A stretch of 64,000 nt of DNA from Bathynomus jamesi (GCA_023014485.1 JAJOZX010001003.1:310001-374000); one strand, 5' to 3'; shown: positions 8,599 through 20,817, counted from the first letter of the stretch. Notes: generated from the sequence alone by a model not told the origin. Translations and numbers: made by a program.

Positions 8599-11500
8599 CA
8601 GGGCCGGATTAACCATTAAGCAAAATAAGCCCGTGCTTAGGGCATCAAGGGAAGGGGGGCACCACAGAAATTTTCCATTGTCGGATTTACCATGGATTTA
8701 TTATACTATTATAATCGCGGCTTATAGCCTATAAGCTGTTGAAAACTGAAATATATATTCATATATAGTATTTATTTTTTTTCATTGTTTGAATTTGTAG
8801 TGAACAACAACCCTTTTGAGAGAATAAATATATTTCGTTGTAATCACACACTTTACGCTTTGCGTTATTATTTTGTTTATATCAAATCTTTGAGCGCCAT
8901 ATTAAAAATACATATAGATTAAATATTTTCGTGTGCTATAGGAAGTTATTCTGAACGTGTGATTTGTGCATATAATATTAAATATATATTTTACATAATC
9001 ATTTGGTATTGTTTTACAGAAAGATTTAGGTTTATAGAATTGTAATAAATTAATATTAAAATAAAAGAAACTATAAACTCTCTATATTGCTGTTGTATCA
9101 AGTGATGTTTATCACGGCCATTATAATAATAAGATATACTGACCTAAGTTAATTAGCGTTGAAGAAGTTTATCTGTTGCTCTCTCTTCTTCTCTAGGGTA
9201 AGTCTATGAAGTGTACTTTATTTGTATATATAACAATATTTTATCATACACGTATCTTTATTTATAATTTATTTATCTATTGTCATAACAGTATAAAAGA
9301 ATTTAGATTGTAATAACCAGAGTGAATAATTTGTAATGTATATATAACATCAAACGTAGTTAGGACAATTTAGGCCCTAAGCAAATGTTCATATTTCCTA
9401 TAATTAAATATTGTGTTTTAAATAAATAAATAAATGTAAATATAAAATGTGGCTCGTTAATAGTGAAATGTTAATATTGATATTTTTATAGATTGCGTAT
9501 TATTAATTCTAATGTTAAGTATTTTTATTTTATAGGTTTCGGTTCCTTCTTTCGGTTCCTTCTTTTGGTTCCTTCTTTCGATTTGATTTGTATTCAACAT
9601 TTCGAGTTGATATTTCGGTTGTTATATTTAATTGCCACTTATATTTAAATTGCCACTTTGGTTGTGTACGGTTCCCATTTTGTCTTTCTGAGAATAAAAG
9701 AACAAAGCCAAGATTGTGATATGTGTAACTGTGTTGATTGCCACATAATATACAAATAAAATATTCTTTTTATTTCTGTATTTTACAGACCCAAGAAACA
9801 AGAGAAGACTTTGGATTTAGAGTCCAAGACTGCAAAGCTGACTGATTTCTTCACACAAGTTCCACGACCACAACGTCAACATGATATACGATTCTGAATC
9901 AAAACCAATCCCCATCATCAGAAGTGGACACAAATACCACTTTGATCACTTCAAAATCAAAATATGATGACGTTGGAATCACCGAGGTGTCACAAGCAGG
10001 GTTCAGTGACTGGCGAAATACTATTGTAATTGATCATCATGAAAAAGCACTACTCACCGAGACTCTATGCTAACATACTTAACTCGCAGACAAGGTGCGG
10101 GGTTGGGACAACAGTTGGAAAAACAAATTCAGGAAGAGTGTGATTACTGGGAACATGTCTTGAGGCGTGTCATAGCTGTTATTTGTACGTTAGCTGAACG
10201 TGGCTTGTCTTTTCGAGGAACAGAAGAAAGATTTGGATCATTGCAGAATGGAAATTTTTTAGGGCTGCTTGAGCTCATAAGCCGGTTTGATCCATTTTTA
10301 GCAGGTCACATTTGAAATATGGAAATTCTGGCAAAGGAAATCCTTCTTACCTGTCCAAAACCACCTGTGAGGAACTCATTCAACTAATGGCTCAAAGGTC
10401 CACGCACTCATTGTTGACGAAGTAAAATCTTCTGGTTATTTTAGTTTGTCAGTTGATTCAACACCAGATCTATCACATATCGATCAGTTAAGTGTTGTAC
10501 TTAGGTACTTAAAAGATGGACAGCCTATTGAACGCTTTTTAACCTTTCTGAAAATGAAAAGCCATACTGGTGAGGAAATGGCAAATCAGGTGTTGCAGTA
10601 CTTACGTGAAGTTTGTAAGCTAAACTTTTCAAAATGTAGGGGGTCAATCTTACGACAACGCTGCCAACATGTCTGGGCGTTATAAGGGGATGCAGCAAAA
10701 TTTTTTAGAAACAAACAAGTTTGCTATATATGTGCCCTGTGCAGCCCATTCACTAAATCTGGTAGGCCGAAGTGCTGTTGACTGCTGTCAAGAGGCGGTT
10801 AATTTCTTCTCTACAGTGCAGTTGCTCTATACCTTTTTTTTAGCCTCAACCAGCAGGTGGGAAATTCTTAAAGGTTGTGAAAGTGTCTTAAAATCCCTCT
10901 CTGATACCAGATGGGAGGCACATGCTATGGCAACAGCAGCAATTTTGAAATCTTTCCTTAAAATTTTAGAAGCGTTAGAATGTATAGCTGAAGACCAGTC
11001 ACAAAAGGGAGACACTAGAAGAGAAGCAAATAATATTGCAAATAAGATGCAAGAGCTAGAATTCGTTTTTATGTTGAATTTTTGGGATGAGATTTTGCAA
11101 AATTTTCATAGAGTAAGCAAAGTTCTACAGAATAAGGATGTGAACTTAAAAACATGTGCAGATCTGTATGGATCATTAGCTGACCAACTGTGCACTTCAC
11201 GAGATGAATTTGAAAGATATGAAGCAGCTACAAAGGAAATGCTACCAGATGTTGATTACAAGGCAGCTCAAACTCGCAAACGTATCAGAAAGAAGGTACC
11301 CAATGACGGAGATGCACCAGAAGTATATCTGAATGCCAGAGATAAATTTCTTATCACCACCTTTTACACAATTGTTGACAAACTTGAAACTGAGATGAGA
11401 AGAAGAGGAGAGATATACAAAGAAATAGCAGAGAGATTTTCTTTTCTAAGTGATGTGCCACATAATGTCACCACTTCATCATCTACTGAAATTGAAAGGT

Positions 11501-12108
11501 ATTCTCAGGGTTGTAAAAAGATGATTGATGCTTACCCAGGGACTTGAACACTAATTTCTCTGCTGAGCTTCAGCAGTTTCACTCATATGTGTGCCATAAG
11601 TTCAGTGCAAAAAAAAATGTAAAAACAAGATTCAGTCATGCTGAACTTTATAAAATAATTGTAGAAGACAATATTGAGTGTGCCTTCCCAAATGTAGAAA
11701 TTGCCTTTCGTATATTTTTAACATTAATGGTCACAAATTGCTCAGCTGAGCGTTCATTTTCTCAGTTGAAGTATATTAAAAATACCAACAGAACAACTAT
11801 GCAACAAGGCAGGCTGGATGCCTTATCTCTACTAAGTATAGAAGCAGATGTGTTACGTAAGATTAGTTTTGAGGATCTGATCAAAGACTTTGCAATTAAA
11901 AAAAAGTAGGAGAAAACTTTTCAAATATAAATGAAGTGGAAGTATACAAAAATAAACATTATTTTCCATCTTACTGTAAGTTTTTGTTTCATTTCAAAAA
12001 TAAAATTTTATTTTATGGTTTATTTTGTTTATATTTTGAATTACATATATATGGGGCACCAAAATCTTTTAAGTGCTTAGGGCCTCTAAAGGTCTTAATC
12101 CGGCCCTG
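8599..12108 (+). mobile_element. hAT element (ZMYM1-like transposase), TSD CGTTCATC
   Basis: A 3510-bp element with hAT-type ends: CAGGGCCGGATTAACC at the left and its imperfect complement ending CGGCCCTG at the right, with GTGCTTAGGGC inside both ends. An exact 8-bp duplication CGTTCATC flanks it (8591-8598 and 12109-12116). The left 1.2 kb is AT-rich and non-coding, with a small triplication of GGTTCCTTCTTT near 9540. The right 2.1 kb encodes a broken transposase. The perfect duplication suggests that insertion is not ancient. Confidence 0.93.
9790..11909 (+). pseudogene. hAT transposase, TTF/DUF4371/dimerisation type, frameshifted
   Basis: Transposase of the group related to ZMYM1. Pieces lie in order: a lysine-rich N-terminus with LTDFFTQVPRPQ (about 9800), RGLSFRGTEERFGSLQNGNF (about 10200), a DUF4371-like core beginning SVDSTPDLSHIDQL, the CAAHSLNLVG motif with the conserved C-x2-H (about 10738), a helical insert, and the hAT dimerisation end with CSAERSFSQLKYIKN (about 11740). 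Breaks: stops near 9900, frameshifts near 10305 and 10405, one extra G in a G-run near 10640 that separates the D-bearing SYDNAANMSG motif from the frame before, and one missing base near 11532. The longest open pieces are 10669-11547 and 11544-11909. Confidence 0.92.
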
Positions 12109-12116
12109 CGTTCATC

Positions 12117-12425
12117 CAATCAACCACATTATTCCAAATACTGTACTGTCCCCATAAAACACCAATCAAAGGTTATGGTTTAAGAATATTTTTGGCCCGG
12201 GGTACAGGGAACTCTAGTTGTGCTCAAAGAATACGACCCTGAATCTCCTCGTCTACTTAAACATCCTTCAACAACATCCTTTGAGAACAATACAAGAAGG
12301 CCGGTATTTCTGGTTCCAACTGGATGATGCACCTGGTCACACAGGTAAAACTAGGGAAGAATGGTTTATGAAAAATCTCATTTCAAGTATGGAATAGCTT
12401 GGTAACTCTCCTGGGCCCAGTAGCA
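12117..12425 (+). pseudogene. Possible Tc1/mariner-like transposase trace
   Basis: The plus strand reads WFQLDDAPGHTGKTREEWF near 12310-12370. This is close to the second-aspartate motif of Tc1/mariner transposases (usually QQDxAPxHTA..TREW), with one extra substitution around the acidic pair. No first or third catalytic motif was found. The hAT at 8599-12108 appears inserted in its upstream part. Confidence 0.35.
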
Positions 12426-13106
12426 TGAATGCAAAACCCCAGAGTTTTCCGGGTGAGGGTAGTGGATCTTTTATCCGGCAGAAACCAACGATAGTATTGG
12501 TCAACTCACCATCCCGGAACAACCAAATGGAACCGATTGTCCCTCTTCCTAGTATCGTAGTGAATAGTCCACGACCGTCTAGGACGGTGACGCGAGTCTG
12601 TTTTCACCAAATACCTCCCAGAACAAACCCTGTCTACTTAAACGTTCCAGCCCACGATTTGGCCACAGAATAAACTGAACAAACCTCCTTCATTCCAATG
12701 ATGTCTTCTCCGTACGAGCAACCGCTCGATAATAATGCGTAGAAGTAAAAATAAGAACACTCATACGCTAAATATAACTCAATATTGCCAACTCTTTAAT
12801 TTACTCTGTAATCTGTTCATGTGTTTTGTTTTGACTTGATTTATTTTGTAATAACCTCTTAAGTTTAAAACACTGGCTATATTATATACTGATTATTTGA
12901 TTATGTGATTGACTCTTATATAATAACGAATAATGTGTTTTATCTTAAACACTTAATAAGTGCTTGTCGCGAGATTTGATTTGTTATTGTTGCTAGTAAA
13001 TACCTTTTTAAAGGGATTTATACTCATTTGGGTATACTGTTACTTACGATTCCAATTCCATAATTAAAATAGAAGTGCAGTGTTTTCTTATCTAGTATTT
13101 CTTCTC
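12426..13106. other. Unassigned DNA
   Basis: A short open plus frame at 12425-12673 resembles nothing I know. The rest is AT-rich with no repeat recognised. Confidence 0.5.
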
Positions 13107-14803
13107 CGTACTTTTTTTTTTATGCAGGAAGGAGGGGGCCAAGGGCAAATGCCCGCAAAAAGCGCCCTTTCCATAGAAAGAAGAGAGCCAAATCAAGGTC
13201 CATGGTTTTCGAGATGCCTAGACACTCTGCGTTTGAAGATGGGAGGTCATAGACAGGAGGAAAGATGGATTGAGGAAGATTGTTCCAGGGTCGTCCGGTT
13301 GAGTAGATGAAAGACTGAAAATACCGATTAACCCTTGCATTAGATAGTCGAACAAAAAAGGAATGGGAAAGTGTAGAAAGTCTGGTACTGCGTGCTCTCC
13401 TTAAAGGAGGAGGCAGTAGTTAGAGTTCAGAAGAGCAATGTCCGTTATAATAGCGATAGTAAAGAGAGAGAGGTAACATTGCGGCGAAGAGAGAGAGATT
13501 GAAGAGAGAGAGAGATTGAAGACATGGTTTTCTCTGCCCCAATCAGATATAGCAGAAAGATCAGAGGTCAGGTGTCCCATAGCCGTCCTACTCAAATCAT
13601 AGAGGGAATGCTGTGAGGGACGCTTTGGGAAGCGGGTGGAGAAGTGAAGAGTGGAATCATCGGCATAGGTGAATAGGACAGGAATGTGAATTAAAAGATC
13701 ATTAATAAATAAAGGAAAAGAGTGGTGACAGGACAGAACCCTGGGACACCACTGTTAATAGCTTTAGGAGAAGAACAGTGGCCATCTACAACTGCAGCTA
13801 ACGATTGACCAGAAAGGAAACTAGAGATGAACTAGAGATAAATGATAGAAACCGGAGGAGGGCAGTTTGGAAATTAAAGATTTGTGCCAGACTCTATCAA
13901 AAGCTTTTGATATGTCTAGCGCAATAGCAAGAGTTTCACCGAAACCCCGAAAGGATGATGACCAAGAGTCAGAGAGATAGGCAAAAGTTCGCCAGTAGAG
14001 CGTCCCTTGCGGAATCCATACTGATGATCTGAAAGAAGATTGTGAGAAGAAAGGTGTTTAAGAATCTTCCTATTAAGGATAGAGTCAAACATTTTAGAAA
14101 GGCAAGAAATCAAAGCAATTGGACGATAGTTGGAGGGTTGAGAGCGGTCACCCTTTTTTGGGACAGGCTGAATGAAAGCGAACTTCCAGCAGGAAGGAAA
14201 CGTACCAGATGAGAGACAAAGACGAAAGAGTTTGCCCCGGCAGGATGTCAGCCCAGAAGCACAGTTCTTAAGAACAACAGGAGGAACACCATCAGGACCA
14301 TACGCCTTCCTAGAGTTGAGCCCACAATGGGCAGAAAAAACATCTTTAGAAGAGATTCTAATTTCAGACATAAAGTCAGAGGGAGAAGGAGATGGAGGAA
14401 CGCCACCGGAATTGTTCAGGGTTGAATTGTAAGCTAAAGTTTGAGCGAAGGGTTCATCTTTGTCAGGAGAAGAGACGGCAACTATGCCGTCGGAATGGAA
14501 AAGAGATAAATTTGTTGAAGAGTTCTTAGCTAGATACCAAAAAGAGCGAGAAGAATTAAAATTGGATAGATTTTCACATTTTTGTCGGATGAAGGCATAT
14601 TTGGCGAATTGAAGAACAGATTTTGCACAATTCTGGGCAGGAATATAAGCTGAGTGAGAATCAGGAGTTGGGTGGCGACGGTACCTTCTGAAAGTCTCCT
14701 CTCTGTTGCGGATAGCATTAGAACAAGTAAAGTTAAACCAAGGTTTTTTTTGCATGAGTAGTAGGAATAGAATATGGAATGTACATCTCCATGCCCGAGA
14801 GAA
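13107..14803 (-). pseudogene. LINE reverse transcriptase, frameshifted
   Basis: The open piece at 13916-14755 contains KAYGPDGVPPVVLKN, VPKKGDRSQPSNYRPIALIS and DHQYGFRKGRSTGELL, the first blocks of a LINE reverse transcriptase. The catalytic block follows in another frame as LFTYADDSTLHFSTRF (about 13640-13690, minus strand), so the two catalytic aspartates are still present. Downstream, an (AG)n-rich expansion at about 13464-13527 interrupts the frame. The final part, with RPWNNLP, is followed by LxLALFFLWKGRFL and the stop. At least two frameshifts make it inactive. Confidence 0.87.
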
Positions 14804-15790
14804 TCACCTCGTTGATGCGCTCAGCACACCCAGAAGGGCTCCGGCCACGGAAACAGTAATCATTCCATGGGAAATCACAGAAGTACTGCCCAAGCGCCTC
14901 CCAATCAGCCAAAGGCGCCTCCTCTTGGGAGGATCCAAAGGCCGAATTGGAGCGATAGGATAGGGAACAGATATAAGATTGTGATCGGAGGAGCCCAACG
15001 GAGAAAACAGTTTGACAGAGTAAGAAGAAGGATGAGAGGTAAGAAATAAATCCACAATGTTGGGCCTATCTCCAAGGCGATCAGGGATACGAGTAGGGTG
15101 CTGTACAATCTGCTCTACGTCATTTATGATAGAAAAGTTGTAAGCTAGTTCATCAGGGATGTCAGTAAAATGGGAGGAAAACCAAAGGTGGTGGTGAACA
15201 TTGAAATCTCCTAAAATGGAGATTTCAGCAAAGGGAGAGCGGAAAGGAATGCATTCCATTTTGGAAGTGAGGTAGTCAAATAATTTTGCATAGTCAGTAG
15301 AATTAGGAGAAAAGTAAACAGCGCAGATGTATTTAGTTTGAGATTGGGATGTAACCCGTAGCCAGAGGGTATAGAATTCGGAAGATTCGAGTTCGGGAAT
15401 ACGAGAACAAGTTAGGTCATTGCGTACATATACGCAACATCCACCTTCGGAGTGAAATTGAGTATAGAGAAAGTAAGAGGGTACGGAAAAGGGGTTGCTG
15501 TCAGTCGTCCCAGACACCTGAGTTTCAGTGAGGAAAAGAGGAGGAGATTTAGAGGAGGAGAGGTGGTGTTCAACAGATTGAAAATTTGAGAAAAGGCTAC
15601 GAATGTTGCGGAAGTTTAAGAAACGTGAATCGGACAGAGGTCTAGAAATATCTCGAATGGGCGGTAGCAGATCCAGCCCCACTGCCCGGGTCTGCGTTCC
15701 CGGTATCGGCAGGGGGAGGGGGAGTCCAGAAGTGGGAACATTTATGGTCCCCTCCCCAGGGGACTCCGAGGCTCTTGAATTTGATGCCAC
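14804..15790 (-). CDS. LINE endonuclease domain (exonuclease-endonuclease-phosphatase fold)
   Basis: A 328-residue frame. The endonuclease nicks target DNA to prime reverse transcription. Visible landmarks, in order: [12 protein letters not shown] (about residue 57, the substrate-binding Asn block), [10 protein letters not shown] (catalytic Glu, about 85), [13 protein letters not shown] (Asp and Asn, about 192) and [11 protein letters not shown] (Asp-His, about 266). All expected active-site residues seem present. The frame is lost near 14810, shortly before the reverse transcriptase. The N-terminal 50 residues are proline-rich and not recognised; the start codon is simply the first Met in the open frame. 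Confidence 0.85.
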   Translation of the reverse strand: MASNSRASESPGEGTINVPTSGLPLPLPIPGTQTRAVGLDLLPPIRDISRPLSDSRFLNFRNIRSLFSNFQSVEHHLSSSKSPPLFLTETQVSGTTDSNPFSVPSYFLYTQFHSEGGCCVYVRNDLTCSRIPELESSEFYTLWLRVTSQSQTKYICAVYFSPNSTDYAKLFDYLTSKMECIPFRSPFAEISILGDFNVHHHLWFSSHFTDIPDELAYNFSIINDVEQIVQHPTRIPDRLGDRPNIVDLFLTSHPSSYSVKLFSPLGSSDHNLISVPYPIAPIRPLDPPKRRRLWLIGRRLGSTSVISHGMITVSVAGALLGVLSASTR

Positions 15791-15925
15791 TATAACTGTT
15801 CTTCGTATGTAGTTCTTTTTCTGTGTTTCATTTCCATTCTATAACTCTTCAAGTTGATGCTACTATAACTATACTTTGTATAGGGTTCTTTTTCTGTGTT
15901 TTACTTCCATTCTATAACTTTCCTT
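15782..15925. repeat. Two-copy direct repeat of about 72 bp
   Basis: GATGC(C/T)ACTATAACT ... GTTCTTTTTCTGTGTTT ... TTCCATTCTATAACT occurs twice back to back (15782-15850 and 15855-15922). It lies at the 5' edge of the LINE and extends outside it, so one copy may be a by-product of insertion. Confidence 0.75.
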
Positions 15926-16265
15926 TACACGTTCAGTAAAATTGGATAAAAGGGAAAACAATCTATCATCTTTTAGTGTTTAACTTAAATTTCCCTTACT
16001 ACAGAATTCATTGAGATTACAGCTGACTTATTTATCATTCATTGATTGATTTGATATATATTTCTGTTTGTCTTACACCTACTTTATGTGTTCCTGTTTT
16101 GACTATTTCTTTCCGTGTACGTAACTTCTTCCACTATGTGTTTCCTATTCAGGTACTTTCCTTTACTGTAGAAACATATTTACCTGCTTGAAGTTTATTT
16201 TAACTGATGTGTTCACATCATGCTTAGAGCTTCATATGGTTTTTATTTTATTTTATATACGAGTG

Positions 16266-16299
<34 letters not shown>

Positions 16300-17360
16300 T
16301 ACACACACAATTTGGCACATTAATTATGTTTATTTGTGGTTGATGCCATTGGTCGTAATATACTACGTATGTCTATTAACGTGTCTCTTGTATTAATTTA
16401 CGATTCTTTTTATAATAATTCTTTTATAATAGTATATTTAAATTATGCATACCTACTTGCGTCCCTATAACTTCCATTATTATTTTTTGTCTCTGTGTTT
16501 CAACTTCAGTCTTTGCTTTTCTATGAAATTTATGTATATTCGTCTTATATTGTTTTTTTTTCTGTTCTATGTTGCATTTCTTAATAAGCAAAGTGTTTTA
16601 TGCATAGGTCATGTTGTCTAATTCGTTATTGTTTATAAGTGGTATAGGCTATGAGGTGTTGTATACTTACTAAATTATGTCACTGTTAGTTTTCCTTTCC
16701 CAAGTTGCACTTGTAAGTTTGAATTATCGCATGAGGATAATTCTTTTGTTATTGTTTTTTGGAACAGTTAGGAATTTGTTAACGCCTTATAAGGCATTGG
16801 ATAGATCCCTAAATCATAAGTCCTCAGGCGATAATTTAGTATTTCCCTCGCATTACTTAATTCACCCCCCACTCATCCCCACGGCTTACGTATCCATATA
16901 TAAAGCCACACGTATGTTCAGAGTTTTTGGAACCAGGACGGTTGACTCTCCGAGATTGGCTCACATGAGGTATCGTATTAATGGTCGTCTTCTAGGGTCG
17001 GAAGTGACCTGGTAGACAGTAATGGTTATAGGACACAAGTACTAAAAAATTAGATTAAGGTTCAGGCACAACCACATAACTCAGTGAATCACATTAAACG
17101 TTGTAATGTTTAAATGCATAGCATTTCTAATCTCCCCTCCAAGCATAAAGTGTTAACAATACCAACTAAGAAAGTATCCGTCAGTGACTACCTAACATTA
17201 TCAAGGAACACCTCCCCAGCAGCCGGAAGACCGGACACACAGTCATTGTGTTTATCATATTTTTTTAATTATTTGTTAGTGTGTGTGTGTGTGTGTGTGT
17301 TTTGGAGTTCTGCAATCTTGTGCCGTTGAGTGGCCACTAAACTTTATATTATTATTTATA
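15926..17360. other. AT-rich stretch with microsatellites, no gene recognised
   Basis: Contains an interrupted (AT)n tract at about 16264-16302 and (GT)n at about 17278-17301. An open plus frame at 16677-17015 (112 aa) has a hydrophobic N-terminus but resembles no family I know; its composition argues for chance. Confidence 0.5.
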
Positions 17361-17364
17361 TGCA

Positions 17365-17640
17365 TTATAAACTTTGAAAAATTTTCCCGTTAAAACGGTA
17401 GCCCCTAAACCTCATATCATGACATTACATTTTTCTTTTCCAAAGCCCATTAACAGATTATGATCTTATCAGGGATTAAAAGACTTTTTCAGAATAAAAG
17501 TTTTTGCTCCAGAGTGCCATCCCTCTTTTCTCCGCTTTCCCCTCAGTGCCACCCTTACTCCCATCTGACACTAGCACTCCCCTCTGACACTGGTTTCCCC
17601 CACTCTGGCACTTTGCATCCATACTACTGAGAAGTAGCCT
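17365..17640 (-). repeat. Dispersed repeat 'R1', copy in minus orientation
   Basis: The stretch matches, in reverse complement, 20330-20610 and 35270-35620. Shared parts are a GGGGAGTGCCAG-type segment rich in A/G, and a later part with ATGACAT/ATACT(G/A)TGAACTTTA and CCAC(C/T)ATTTTAA. No coding potential; nature unknown. Confidence 0.6.
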
Positions 17641-18345
17641 ATGGGAGGAATGTGTATGGTTGACCTTAACTAGCGTAGCAACAGCCTATGGGAGTCCAAA
17701 CGGTAGAGGTTGCAACATAGCGAAATTTAATATAGAAAGAATATAAACAACTAGTTGAATTTATGCGTTTTACATATATTCAAATGAGATCGAATGAAAA
17801 CTCTCCCTATATGAATGAGTAAGATAATAAAAATATTGAAGATTATAGAAAATTAATGAAATGTAGTCGGGAGACATAGATGAAGAATAATGCTATGTAA
17901 AAGAAGTTGGTGTAACTTGGTTTAATGTTAAAAAGAAGAACATCGGGAAAACAACCACATAATAAATAAAAGAAAAGGGCGTAGAGAGCAATACAATAAA
18001 AATGGTATGCAGAAGTTGTTGTTTTTAAAATTACTCGGAGAAAATAGTTAATCATGAATGTGTGACCTACTTTCCGGAAATCTTAGTTGATTTTCTGTTT
18101 ACATTTGGTGGATGAATATGAAAGAATGAGGATTACTGAAAACTTCGTTTTTTCGTTCACGTATCACCTTATTAAAAATCGTTGGTGCATATATACATAC
18201 ATATATAATAAGAATGAAAAATAAAAAAGATAAAATGCAGACAAACATTTTGACAATTTGATAAATAAAGAACTTGGTAAATAAAGAAACAGTTGATAGA
18301 TGACTGTTTATCCGTTCACTGTGATCGACAGACAGGTAGGCAAAC
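17641..18345. other. AT-rich stretch without recognisable features
   Basis: Several short minus frames rich in Phe, Leu and Tyr are explained by AT-rich composition. No repeat or RNA structure recognised. Confidence 0.55.
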
Positions 18346-18469
18346 ATGTACAAATGGAGAAAGAGAGAGCGAGAAACCTTATCGAGGGCAAGAGTGTTTG
18401 AGTGTTTTGAGGCCGATTATGAATATACGAAAAAGTGGAAAATGTTTTATATGAAGAAAGAAAAAAAAA

Positions 18470-19140
18470 TTCAGCCCACAATTCAGAGGGTTATGAAGAC
18501 GCGAAAAACCTTTATAGGTACATGCGCAAAAGATGAAGTGTTGGGGCTGCTCGACAAAAAAGATTCCGTTGTTTTATATTTAATACCCGGAATTCAGTGG
18601 ATGGGTGTGTATTACAAAAGGAGACATCAAATACACAGTACTACTATGACTCGTTTGGGACGTCGCCGTTTGATGACCCAAGTATCGCGAAATTTCTAAA
18701 ACAATTGCATACAATTTGGCGTGCTCTGTGAGCAGGGGCTCCATCTTGTTAGAAAGTTTATCTTTCACTCTATCTAACTGATATTCGACGAATTAGTGGT
18801 GAAAGATATACTTTCCAACAAGATGGAACCCCTGTTCACAGAGCACGCCAAATTGTCACATTCCTTGAGAACGAAACACCGGATTTTATCGAACCCAATG
18901 TGGCTGGCTAGTAGCCCCGATCTTTCACCACTAGATTATGGTGTTTGGGAAGCCCTGAAGTCCAAAGTTTGCATCCCTGGTACCAATAAAAGAGACAGAT
19001 GAACTACGCGAAAGAATTCTGCTCGACTGGGAGAAGGTGTCTCAACGATATGTAAACAGTTGTATTGATCAGTGGCGTCCACGTTTGGAGGCCGGCGTGA
19101 AGGGGAACACATCGAGGTACTTCTTAATTAAGACGAACAA
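18470..19140 (+). pseudogene. Tc1/mariner-type transposase with inverted internal duplication
   Basis: The plus strand carries FQQDGTPVHRARQIVTFLE at about 18814-18870 (second catalytic Asp) and SPDLSPLDYGVWEALKSKV at about 18913-18970 (third catalytic Asp), 36-37 residues apart depending on a one-base insertion near 18900, so a DDxD rather than DDxE enzyme. Earlier transposase-like sequence precedes it. The block around the second Asp is also present in inverted form at 18705-18770, giving a hairpin-like arrangement around 18785. Several frameshifts. No terminal repeats identified. Confidence 0.75.
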
Positions 19141-19238
19141 CATGCTAAGGTAAGCATCTATGAAGTTTGGGAGCTCTAGTCCCCTTACTTTTTTTAATAT
19201 GACAGTTTACCTCTAAGGGGTAACTTTTTCTACCCACC

Positions 19239-19242
<4 letters not shown>

Positions 19243-19284
<42 letters not shown>
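19243..19284. repeat. (AT)n microsatellite
   Basis: About 42 bp of uninterrupted AT dinucleotides between the mariner-type remnant and the DD41D element. Confidence 0.95.
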
Positions 19285-19286
<2 letters not shown>

Positions 19287-19561
19287 AAATACGAATTCGT
19301 TGTAGCCAGCAAAAACCTGCGCCTATATAAACATATGCGGAAAAACTTACATGGAATCAGGGTTTCAAATTTGTGTTTGCAGGGTTTGATGAGCGTTCAA
19401 TTCCTGCATCGAAAATGTCACATCCGAACTGGTTTAGCTCACTATAAACGAATAAAAATCACATAGTATTCGGAAAAGTCGGGGGATTTAAATAAATTAT
19501 TAAAAAACAATCAGTGTGTAAATAAATAGAACTCCTACTCTCATCTTATTATTAAGATATA

Positions 19562-20315
19562 CAGGGTGGCCGTAAGTTTCCATACATAGGAAAATAAACA
19601 TTTTTTATGGACAACCATTTTTATTTATATAATATGCTCTACATGGTTGCCATTGTTTGAAAACACATTTCAATACGGTTCCCCACTGTTGATGAACACG
19701 CATTAGCACAGTTGACGTTATGCTTGTAATGGCGTTGGTGATACGTTCCTTTAGATGATTTATGTCTCGTATCTTTTCCTGATACACCATGGCCTTCAAG
19801 TGCCCCCAAAGATAGAAATCAAGCGGGGTGAGATCTGGGGATCTGGGAGGCCACTCCACAGGACCACGCCGACCAATCCAAGCATCCGGAAACTGCTGAT
19901 CCAATACCGACGCACGTGAAGACCATAATGAGGTGGAGCTCCATCTTGCTGGAAGTAAACTGGGAAGTTACCTTCCTCGTTTAGCAGGGATGGGAAAATC
20001 TCTTCTTGCAACATGTTTTAAGATACCTTTCGGCATTAAGATTTCCACTGACAAAAATTGGTCCAATAATTCTGTCACCCCATATCCCGGCCCACACCAT
20101 CACTTTACCGGCACCTTGCATCTTCGTCGGACTCAGCCAGTTAGGGTTAGCATTACTCCAATAACGTATGTTTTGCCGATTAACCTCTCCATTGACGTAA
20201 AAATTTGCTTCATCAGTAAACAAGATCTTACGTCAAACGCATATTCTTAGGGTATCTGAAACATAAAAACAAACGTTTAATTTTTCCTATGTATGGAAAC
20301 TTACGGCCCACCCTG
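19562..20315 (-). mobile_element. DD41D (rosa-like) mariner derivative, copy 1
   Basis: A 754-bp element with ends CAGGGTGG(G)CCGTAAGTTTCC and its complement, inside TA. It carries the C-terminal catalytic half of a transposase on the minus strand in three open pieces (19981-20223 with FTDEANF, 19796-20014 with YFQQDGAPPHYG, 19605-19904 with SPDLTPLDFYLWG). A base loss near 19899 breaks the frame between the second and third motifs. The DNA-binding N-terminal half is absent; the same lack in copy 3 shows that a deletion derivative spread. Confidence 0.88.
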
Positions 20316-20329
20316 TATATATATTAGCA

Positions 20330-20610
20330 TCGGTGCATTTGAGGAGAGGGAGGTGAGGTTAATGGGGGAGGGGGAGGGGAAGAGCCAAGCGGCAGTGCCA
20401 GTTGAATATGGAGTATAATTATCTAATCTTATCTCACATAACACCTAACCTAGCTAACCTATCTTATTCTGAATATATATTATATATATAAATGTAACGT
20501 CATACTATGAACTTTAGCAACCACTATTTTAATAGATAAAAAATACAAAATTTGAAATAAAGGTTTAGAGACCACCTGATGCGATACAGCACACTGACCC
20601 AGTACTGCTA
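20330..20610 (+). repeat. Dispersed repeat 'R1', plus copy
   Basis: It matches 35270-35620 in the same orientation: an AG-rich segment ending in (G)CAGTGCCAGT, then an AT-rich spacer, then CATACT(A/G)TGAACTTTA, CCACTATTTTAA, and CCACCTGATG.GAT.CA.CACAC. No coding frame. See also 17365-17640. Confidence 0.75.
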
Positions 20611-20689
20611 TGAATATATAGTGGTCACCGGTATCACTGTCTTAGGCATAACACTGATATTAATAAGAAGAAAATATACGTGTTATTGA

Positions 20690-20774
20690 ATGAGGGTCGA
20701 GTGCTTCTGTGTACCCATTACCACCGGCCGCGATTGCGCCCACAAGCCAACCTGGCGGCCTGTTCCACCTAAGT

Positions 20775-20817
<43 letters not shown>
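20690..20817 (-). repeat. GC-richer repeat with (CA)n tail
   Basis: On the minus strand a (GT)n tract at 20776-20816 is followed by a segment with CCAGGTTGGCTTGTGGGCGC and CCGGTGGTAAT. A related segment follows (GT)n at 42120-42205 on the plus strand. The same unit next to the same microsatellite in two places shows they moved or arose together. Confidence 0.7.

Larger units (their letters stand above)
13107..15810 (-). mobile_element. Non-LTR retrotransposon (Jockey/CR1 group), truncated
   Basis: A 2.7-kb minus-strand LINE: apurinic-type endonuclease, then reverse transcriptase, then a 3' end with an A-run (seen as T10 at about 13111 on the plus strand) just after the stop. It is less AT-rich than its surroundings. 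No ORF1 was seen upstream, so the 5' end is probably missing. A related 3' end is present at about 42740-42860. Confidence 0.85.

Noticed and set aside
14172..15812. Plus-strand frames over the LINE
   Set aside because: They are shadows of the minus-strand endonuclease and reverse transcriptase frames.
16677..17015. 112-codon plus frame as a host gene
   Set aside because: No recognisable domain, no repeat of the frame elsewhere and AT-rich composition; it cannot be told from a chance frame.
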